64,000 nucleotides of DNA from Parascedosporium putredinis (taxonomy: Eukaryota > Ascomycota > Sordariomycetes > Microascales > Microascaceae): positions 1 to 64,000 of the forward strand of contig CASHTG010000006.1 of assembly GCA_949357655.1 (NCBI GenBank), written 5' to 3'. Position 1 is the stretch's first letter; the number at the start of each line of letters is the position of its first letter. The position numbers and the translations under genes are program-made. The notes beneath the pieces are model-generated. The model did not search any database and was not told the DNA's origin. It was given only the letters and a program-made list of their open reading frames with translations. Below, piece by piece: positions 57,012 through 64,000 of this stretch.

Positions 57012-58147
57012 ATGATTACTTCACGAATTTCGCGGGTTCTGACCATTTTGGCCCTTCTTGGTACAGTACCCGCGGAGCTCTGCCTCGCCGTCCTTCGAAT
57101 CGGCTTCAAGGGGAGAGCCCACCCAAAATGGACCATCGGTCAGAATGCGACCATTGAGTCTATAAAAGCCATTCTTCACGTGGTCTCGACTTTGCGCATT
57201 GTGCCAAAGCTTACCCTTTCCGCTGGATTTGAGAAGGAACGATTTGTGTCGGTTTTGCCCGCGCCCGCTAGCACCTACAAGGGGCCCACCGACGATAAAG
57301 AGATTCGCCCGGTCGCGATTGGTGGGACATGGACGCCGAGGGTGCCGGACACGCGACGGTCGGCCGAAGGCACGTCTTCCTTACTTGTGCTTCTTCATTT
57401 CCACGGTGGCGCCTACGTTGTAGGAGACGGCAGGGATGGGGATACGGGATTCCTCATCAATACGCTTTTGGAACACGGGGGTTACACCCACGTCTTCACC
57501 CCCAGTACAGACTTGCTAGCCACTCTGGCGGTAGATTTCCTGCGGCTCTTCAGGATGCTATATCGTCGTATATATATCTGCTTCACGACCTGAACATTCC
57601 CGCGGAGCGAATTATTGTTAGCGGAGACTCTGCTGGTGGGAACCTAGGCCTGGCACTCCTGCGTTACCTCCAAGAGTTTGGCGCAGAGATGGATATACCG
57701 TTGCCTGCTGGCGTGACGCTCTGGTCGCCATGGACGAATGTATCCGGGAGCATAAAACAAAACGACATTACAAGCAAGACCCGATATAATTCGGATTACC
57801 TTCATTCATCCTTTGCTTTATGGGGGTCAGAAGCGCTTTGTGGGGAGGGGAAAATCTCGCCGTTCGACCCATATCTTTCAGTCACCACGGATGCCTCCGC
57901 CAGCTCTCGGATTCCACTATGGGTTCACACGGGTGGTGCAGAGGTGCTATACGACGACAACGAAGCATTCGTAAAGCAGTTTCGAAAGAACGGTTCGGAG
58001 GTAGAATGGGTTGTGGATGACCATTGCCCACATGACATCATCCTGATGGGTCCGAAAGTCGGATTTAGTCTCGAGGCAAGGGCCGCAGCGGAAAAGGCTG
58101 GTGGTTTCTCGCGCAGGTGTGTGCAGAGGAATAAGGGGTCCTTGTAA
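57012..58147 (+). CDS. Alpha/beta hydrolase fold-3 esterase (HSL-like)
   Basis: A 378-residue esterase of the hormone-sensitive-lipase group. A hydrophobic N-terminal segment (VLTILALLGTVPAELCLAVL) may anchor it to membranes. The oxyanion motif is LLHFHGGAYVVGDGR, the nucleophile elbow IIVSGDSAGGNLG, the acid region lies after IPLWVHTGGAEVLYDDN, and the catalytic His is in DDHCPHDIIL. One base is missing in the C run at 57499-57503; with it the CDS is 379 codons and joins HVFTP to QYRLASHSGGRFPAALQD. It would hydrolyse the ester or lactone made by the divergent Baeyer-Villiger monooxygenase. Confidence 0.9.
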
Positions 58148-58440
58148 ATGGAGCGCGGACGCGAGGAAGGAAAGAAGGTGGCAATCGGGCTCGGATAGAT
58201 ACATAGATCGGGGTGCATGGTGGATAGCTCCGGTTGGGAGGTGGAGTGGGGATGCTTCAAGTTCCCCCGCACGCACATGCATAGACTAGCGTTAAGTCCC
58301 CGCGCTCGCACGCACTAGTTGGCATTAAATTACATTTCCCCAGATCCCCCAGCTTTCCCGTTTCTTTTGTTTTTCGACGTCACCTTGCGCTCCCTTCACT
58401 CTTCCTTCCTCAGACTCGTCTGGGTCGCTGAGAATCACAG

Positions 58441-60002
58441 ATGGGCGTTTCTGCCTGCGATTACTGTTTCCGCAAGAAGGAAAAATGCATCTTCCTAAGA
58501 GATAACCCCTCTTGCACACAATGTGCGACTCGTGCATTGCCGTGCCGCTCGACGAGGCGGGAGAGGCGGATGGGCCGACCGCCCGTCGGAAGGAAGCTGC
58601 CCAATGGACACGGCGAGATTATCTTGAACCTTGATCTACACTCCTCAGTTGAAACGAAGCGTCCACCGCGCTCGCAATTACGAACGCCAACATCACCCAA
58701 TCCCTCCCGAACTCAAGCAACTGCAGCAAACAGTCTCGAATCTGACACAATCTCGATACTGGTTGAAGGGGAGCTTCCGCTCATATCACCCATGCCACCC
58801 ATTGATCTAGCCAATATCTCGGTCCCAATTGTATCTAGTTGGTACCTCCATCACATGCGTAAGCAGCCTCTTCTCGATATCCTCGGCGACAGGCTGCTCT
58901 TCTACATGTGCCACAGACATTTCATGATTGGGCCCTCTTTCTCCAACAGATTTTGGGCCTGTATTCAACAGCTTATATCGTGTTCGGATGGTCAACTTCT
59001 AGACGCTTACCAGGCCGTGTTCAACATTTGGGACACGAGCCACCACGTCAAGTCACCAAATGAGGTTGATCTAGCCAAAGGTAGCCACTGTCTTCAAAGA
59101 CTACGGTCTACTGCCGATTCAGCCTGCCTAAACGGAACAGAGGGCCGCTCTCCTCTCTACGCGGCAGCATTGTTGATGGTGGGACAAGTGCTGCTCGTGT
59201 ACCACATGTTCACCACCTGCACTTCCGCCCATGCCATCATTCAGCATGTTCTCTTGCAAGCCGAGGAAGCCTACCCAGCCCTTTTGGCTCAACCAGCGCT
59301 GGATCCGATTACGATTACGCCAGTCATTATCGATACTGTCGAGTGCCTCGTACGGAGGGAGTGCCCCATCATCCACGTGAAGCAGGCCGACCGCTTTATT
59401 GTCGACAGGAGTATAGGGCTTTGCTGGACTCTACTCCCTCTGCTACAGCAGCTGTGCATTACCAGCCACGAAAGCAAAATGAAAACGATGTGCACTGCCT
59501 TGGAGCCGCAAAGCAACGGAAGCGTCAACGACGCGTTCACCGATATCGAGCGAAAGATTAAAGATTGGGAGCCGCTCGCCCCGCCCAGCTTCTTTTCAGA
59601 TTTTACGCCACTTGAGGCGTCTGCTATGCTTCTGCAAGCGCGGGTTTACCGTACAGCGGCGCTTCTAATTATTCACCGTCTTCGAAACCCCCTCGGTGTA
59701 AATGATGAGAAGGCGCGGTGGTACGCCGATTTGATTCATGCGGAGCTAGCCAGCTTCATTGCAGCTACGTCAAGTGGTAAACAAGGGTTACCGATCGGCC
59801 TTCCTTTTTGGTGGCTGCGCTCGAATTGAGAGGCTGCTGCAAGGAGGCGCTAGCCCACTTGTCGGCGTTTTCATCCAACCTGCAATATGGCGAGGATCTG
59901 CAGCGATTCATCGACAACGCATGGGCTGCGAGCGCTGACGGTTTCAAAGGAACGTGGTTTGACCTCGTTGACAAGAACTTCACTATACCCGTAATGATCT
60001 GA
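58441..60002 (+). CDS. Zn2Cys6 transcription factor
   Basis: The N-terminus carries a complete binuclear zinc cluster: Cys at residues 6, 9, 16, 25, 28 and 35, with a basic stretch after it (STRRERRMGRPPVGRK). The remaining ~480 residues are helical and lack a strong match by eye to the classical middle homology region. One base is missing in the T run at 59805-59809; restoring it continues the frame through VAALELRGCCKEALAHLSAF to a stop at 60002 (521 codons in total). Placed between the esterase and the short-chain dehydrogenase, it is the obvious candidate regulator of the Baeyer-Villiger module. Confidence 0.9.
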
Positions 60003-60158
60003 GGCAAAGTGTTTATACTGTTCACTGATGCGCATATTCTGCCCTGTCAAGAGGTGAATGTAAGCTTATGTATATATATGAAGGTCAATTACTTTATCAA
60101 CTAGATACACCAATGCAATGACCCCGCAGTGTACATGGAGGTGATGATGCGACTACAG

Positions 60159-61220
60159 TTAGCCCGATGCTCTACCTTGGAGGTCGTTCACCAACTCCTG
60201 GAACCAGTTGGGAAGTCCTCGTAGAGCTGAAAGCCACGAGTAGCTGTCTGGAATAACAAGTTGCCCACCACGTCGCGCAAGGATTTGGTTCAGCACAGGC
60301 TCCGCGATCATTTGAGGAGACATCATCGGGCCATTGAATTTCTCAATTGTCGCAGCATGCTTAGCCGTCATATCCGTGTTTACCCAGCAAGGGTGGACAA
60401 TTGTTGTCAAAACGCCTGGGGCTTTATATATGGTCTTCATCTCGGTGCTGAGGCCTTCGTGAAATGCCATCGCACCCGCCTTTGAAGCAGAGTAGTCAAC
60501 AGCCGTGGGGAGCGCGACAAAGGAGGCAACGCTCGCTATCGTGATGATATGGCCCTTATCCTGCAGAATCATGTTGGGTAGGAACTCTTGTGTTGTAGAC
60601 CAAAAGGCCAACAAATTCACACCAAAAGGGTCCGGAGCGACTCCGGGGTGGCGTCAAGAATTGTGTGTTTGAACGCAACACCGCCATTATTGATGAGGAT
60701 CGACGGGTGGCCGAGCGTGGTGCGGATACTATCGGCAGCGTCTCTGATGGACGAGGCAGAAGTTAGATCGCACTTCCAGTAGTAGACGGATCCAGCTTTT
60801 ACTGCAAGCTCCGCCGGCAACTCCTGAATGTCGAGGATGGCGACCCTGACGCCCCTTTGGATAAGACCGAGCACAATCTCTTTCCCAATTCCGCCGCATC
60901 CGCCAGTGACTACTGCTATCTCACTGTTCCAGTTCCATCCAGAACCCCCGTGATGCGCCAGTTATTTCGAGCTACTGCATTGGCGGCCTTGTTGATCTTT
61001 CTGAGGAGACCGATTGCGAGAAGAGCGCCGAGCGGTGCAACCAGCCGCTTTAGATCGAGTCTAGGGATGATTCTAAGGATCGGTTCAGGAAGCGAGGCGA
61101 GGATGCGCGTGATTAACTCTGGCGAGGCAAACTTGATGAAACTAAGGATAGAGAGAGGAAAATTGGTTGCAGTGCAATAGCGCCGACCGCTCGAGCGGGC
61201 GTGGTGAGAATGGAGGGCAT
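60159..61220 (-). CDS. Short-chain dehydrogenase/reductase (SDR16C-like)
   Basis: A classical-type SDR of 354 residues with an N-terminal hydrophobic extension (ALQPIFLSL; GALLAIGLLRKI). The cofactor motif is VVTGGCGGIGKE, the NNAG-type motif reads NNGG, and the active site is YSASK at about residue 240. Substrate-side segments include VHPCWVNTDM. Three single-base losses are inferred: the C run 60945-60949, the A run 60624-60627, and one near 61145 at the N-terminus. With them the CDS is 355 codons starting MPSILTTPARAVGA. It may oxidise a secondary alcohol to the ketone used by the neighbouring monooxygenase. Retinol-dehydrogenase-like lipid roles are also known for this subfamily. Confidence 0.87.
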
Positions 61221-63045
61221 TCCGAATGTCTGAGAGGCGTTGTGTATATGAGACTACGAACAAGGTACGAAAGATAATATGGTTGCAGGATCGTGGGCAC
61301 TAGGCGCGGCGTCTCGCCTCCCTTTATCAACTGGACCCTACCCCGAGGCTCTGGCATCGTTTGGCCCCAAGTACGGGCATATTGTCCTCAGATCTTCTCC
61401 GCATCTCCAAGCTAGCATGGTCAAGCTCCGCCGGGCTTGGGTATTCAGTGACTAGCAACGGCCCCTGGAGCCCATAGTGGTGGGTGGTGACGGCGCGTCA
61501 TGACTTGAAGTGGGGCGCCCGGATACTTTTTGCCAAATTGGGAATGATCTGGCCCGATCGTGCGAAGCAAAGCAATCGACCGAGGCACCCGAGAAACCCG
61601 AAATGAATCAAGTAGCCGCTATGTCACTAGCGGGGTAATAGACTTAATGAAGAGCTTAGACAGATCAGGGTCACGTCGCAAAGATGACCCTTTCCCTTTC
61701 ATAGTAACGCCCAATATGTAGAATGGGCTATACAACAGGCAGTGAGGGGGTAAGCATATTCTCGGTTCTCCCCATGCTGTTCGCTTGCGGGGGCTGCTAC
61801 ACGCATGGTTTTTCAATCCGTGCTGGATCGTCGTTCGAACTGGAGGCTACGATCGCTTCATCTCCTCGTCAACCCTTGCCAGGCTCGATAAGTTGAACTC
61901 GGTGACTTCGGTTTTTCCTATAGCGCTAGCCACGACTAAACGACGTTAGGCGGCAATGGCCATTAAGATGTCGTGCAATGGTTGTCTTTTTAATATGAAA
62001 GAGTTCGCTGCACGGTGCATATATACAGGCCCTAAGCATGTCGTCAACAACCGCTCACCCCCGGGTATTACTTAACACACAGCTAGTCTCTAGGCGGCCA
62101 GTGATATCTAGCATATTTTCAGGTTAGAAACTGTTCCAACGGTACACTACCTATTGCCAAAGGTATCCAGTCCCCCATGTGTGTTTGTGGGAAGTGTTAA
62201 GCTTTCTCGTGAACAATGGAGGCTCAATCTGAATCACGGATTCTCAACAAGGTTGGTCTTGCTCTTGGCACGCAGTTCAACAAAGAGCACCCACGGTACC
62301 GTACTAATGGAAACAAAGGAAATACACTCAGCGCAATCTTCGATCTATTACATGAGCGACTAGCGATATATCACACGATGCTTGTTCCCCGTTACCGTAA
62401 CTTCGGTACTAAGCCGAGGTGGACTGACGCCCCGTACAATCGGCTTCACTCCATCTCGGACTTCTTGGTCCCTTGGGAGATAAATGACTATCCTAAGAAG
62501 AGAGCAAGTGCGACGTATGCGTGGACCTTTATCATTTCAGGGCCACAAGAAATCCAAAATAAAGAGGCTATGCATCATCAGCACTCAAGGTCACAGAGTC
62601 AACTCCTACGGTGCTCTCTGTGACTTCCTCAAGGTGGCAGACCCGGTATCTACCTCTGTCCGCCCCAGCTCTACATTACAGGCCGAGCTGTGATCTTCTC
62701 TAAAATGATCTCCGTCTAAGGCAACTGGTAGGTTCCGGTTGGTACCAAATAGAATTTCTACGCTGGGCGCCACTAGTCAGCGTATATAACAACACAAAGA
62801 AGGCGATACAAGATATAACGAAAAGAAAATATGTAGGTATCATTATGTACGGGGTAAGCTAAGAATAAGAGCTTGGAGCGAGTTGCACCATCTCGTTTTG
62901 CCAAGACACAACTGCTCGCATTCAAACCACAAGGTGCCCCTCTCCGCCCCATGCTACAGGAAGCATCACCATTTCTTCGTTTGCGTTCGTAACATTTAGT
63001 GGATATCTTTCCCTATACCCCCATCGTCGTCTTGAAGGCCTTGTC
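61221..63045. other. 1.8-kb intergenic region with one doubtful frame
   Basis: An ATG-led forward frame at 62216-62623 (135 codons, starting MEAQSESRILNKVGLALGTQ) has reasonable composition but no family I recognise, and may be broken further by base losses. Nothing else is supported. Confidence 0.35.
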
Positions 63046-63682
63046 CTAGCATGCCACCCATTTCAAAGCCAAGTGTTGTGAGACGGCCGCCTTTTTGGAT
63101 CCCTTCTCGGGACCAAACCGAACGGTGCCGTCCTCGGCAACAACTCTAAAGTTGACGTTCAAGATACCACCCGCGCCAGAAGCACCAACGCAGCCCGATG
63201 CAAGCGAGAGGCTTGTCGCATCAATTGCCACATCTCCCGTAAAAGCCGACCTGGTTGCAGACTCCAAGCGGTCATTTGCCTATATCACCAACAGGATCAG
63301 TACACGATTCGTTGCCTATTAGAGTTAGGGGTCTGTAAGCACGTACCGTGTCGGCAGCAGACTCAGACCAGAACGAGGTGGTGAAAAATGTGGCCGCGCC
63401 GCCCGCATCGAGGCGGAGGTTTCCCCATGTCGAGACCTCGTCGAGGACAAGGCGGTAGCCCGGACGACCGCTGGCAAACTGGAGATGGACCGCGCAGTTC
63501 GCACTTTGGCCAGCACTCAGCGTCGCGTCGAAGCCTTCAAAATAAAAGACGGGCTTGTCCGCATTGCCGTTCCAGGTAACGCTGCCGCACGAATTTCCGG
63601 AGGAGTTCCAGTCGCTGAGGGTCAGGGCGGACGCGGCAGCGGCGAGATAGAGAGAAGCGAAAGCAGTTCGTAGAAAAGACAT
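63046..63682 (-). CDS. Small secreted DUF4360-like protein
   Basis: Two exons (63347-63682 and 63046-63279) with a 67-bp intron (GTACGT...GATATAG) give 189 residues without frame error. The start was set at MSFLRTAFASLYLAAAASA, a clean signal peptide, rather than an upstream in-frame Met. The mature protein has paired Cys residues (NSCGSV, SANCAVH, SGCVGA), a PGYRLVLDEVSTWGNLRLDAG segment and a beta-rich pattern like DUF4360 secreted proteins of ascomycetes. Function is unknown, and it could be a cell-wall or effector-type protein. Confidence 0.8.
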
Positions 63683-64000
63683 GGCTTCAAGTCCTTTTGC
63701 AGGATTGTGGCGGATGACGGCGGGGTTGTTCAAGTGGGACGTTGGGCTCCAAGCAATTGAATGAACGAACGACCAGGGCGTGAGAGCTTCAGATATTTTT
63801 CTGGGGCCGGCTTTAACTTGGAACTTGGGTTATTCGAAGGTGGCCGGACCCTCCGAATTTAAGGACCGGGCAGGTCAAGCATTTTCTAGGACGGGCGACG
63901 ACGGGCCACGATGAAGGATCGTAATCTAGGAAAGTGATTCTACTAGCCAAATCTCGTGAACATGAGGCACTGGTCCAACGGCATAACCTATTCATAGCTG
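63683..64000. other. Promoter side of the secreted protein gene, window end
   Basis: No coding sequence is supported. The window stops before any neighbouring gene becomes recognisable. Confidence 0.5.

Overview
The window is the left end of a chromosome-scale contig from a filamentous ascomycete (Pezizomycotina). It opens with 13 bases that match the end of an Oxford Nanopore ligation adapter, followed by about 257 bp of CCCTAA telomere repeats. The gene content is fungal: a HET-domain protein, DUF3176, DUF7136 and DUF4360-like proteins, fungal-type transcription factors, short GT-AG introns (about 53-112 bp) with CTAAC/CTGAC-like branch points, and long AT-rich stretches that look like RIP-mutated mobile DNA. 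The sequence does not let me name the genus.

Layout. 0-6 kb is a subtelomeric graveyard: a truncated ubiquitin hydrolase relic 13 bp from the telomere, a HET gene, a ~95-bp direct repeat, a truncated Asp/Glu racemase and an LTR-element relic. 6-13.5 kb holds a small two-repeat protein gene, a dynamin-like GTPase, a secreted DUF7136 protein and a chitinase fragment. 14-22.6 kb looks like a tartrate-utilisation cluster: tartrate dehydrogenase, D-glycerate kinase (divergent), an anion:cation-symporter-type MFS permease and a fungal transcription factor. 22.6-36.8 kb is mostly AT-rich, stop-riddled sequence with a decayed REI1-like zinc-finger gene and one plausible gene (tubby-like fold). 36.8-49.3 kb is dense: alpha/beta hydrolase, thioredoxin-reductase-like flavoprotein, DUF3176 membrane protein, PHS1-like dehydratase, aldo/keto reductase, cytochrome P450 and a regulator. 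50.7-54.4 kb has a sugar porter and an aquaporin. 55-61.2 kb is a compact Baeyer-Villiger module: monooxygenase, esterase, Zn2Cys6 regulator and short-chain dehydrogenase. The window ends with a small secreted DUF4360-like protein.

The most important technical point is that almost every otherwise good gene is broken by one or more single-base losses, nearly always in a run of identical bases. Adding one base per run restores family motifs, and in eight genes where I checked it gives a coding length divisible by three. With the adapter remnant, this says the breaks are mostly uncorrected nanopore errors rather than pseudogenisation. I therefore annotate these as CDS spanning the breaks. Entries marked pseudogene show damage that base-calling cannot explain: truncation, in-frame stops or a lost catalytic residue.

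The two functional proposals worth testing are the subtelomeric tartrate cluster (tartrate to D-glycerate to 3-phosphoglycerate, with permease and regulator) and the alcohol, ketone, ester, acid route implied by the dehydrogenase, Baeyer-Villiger monooxygenase and esterase.
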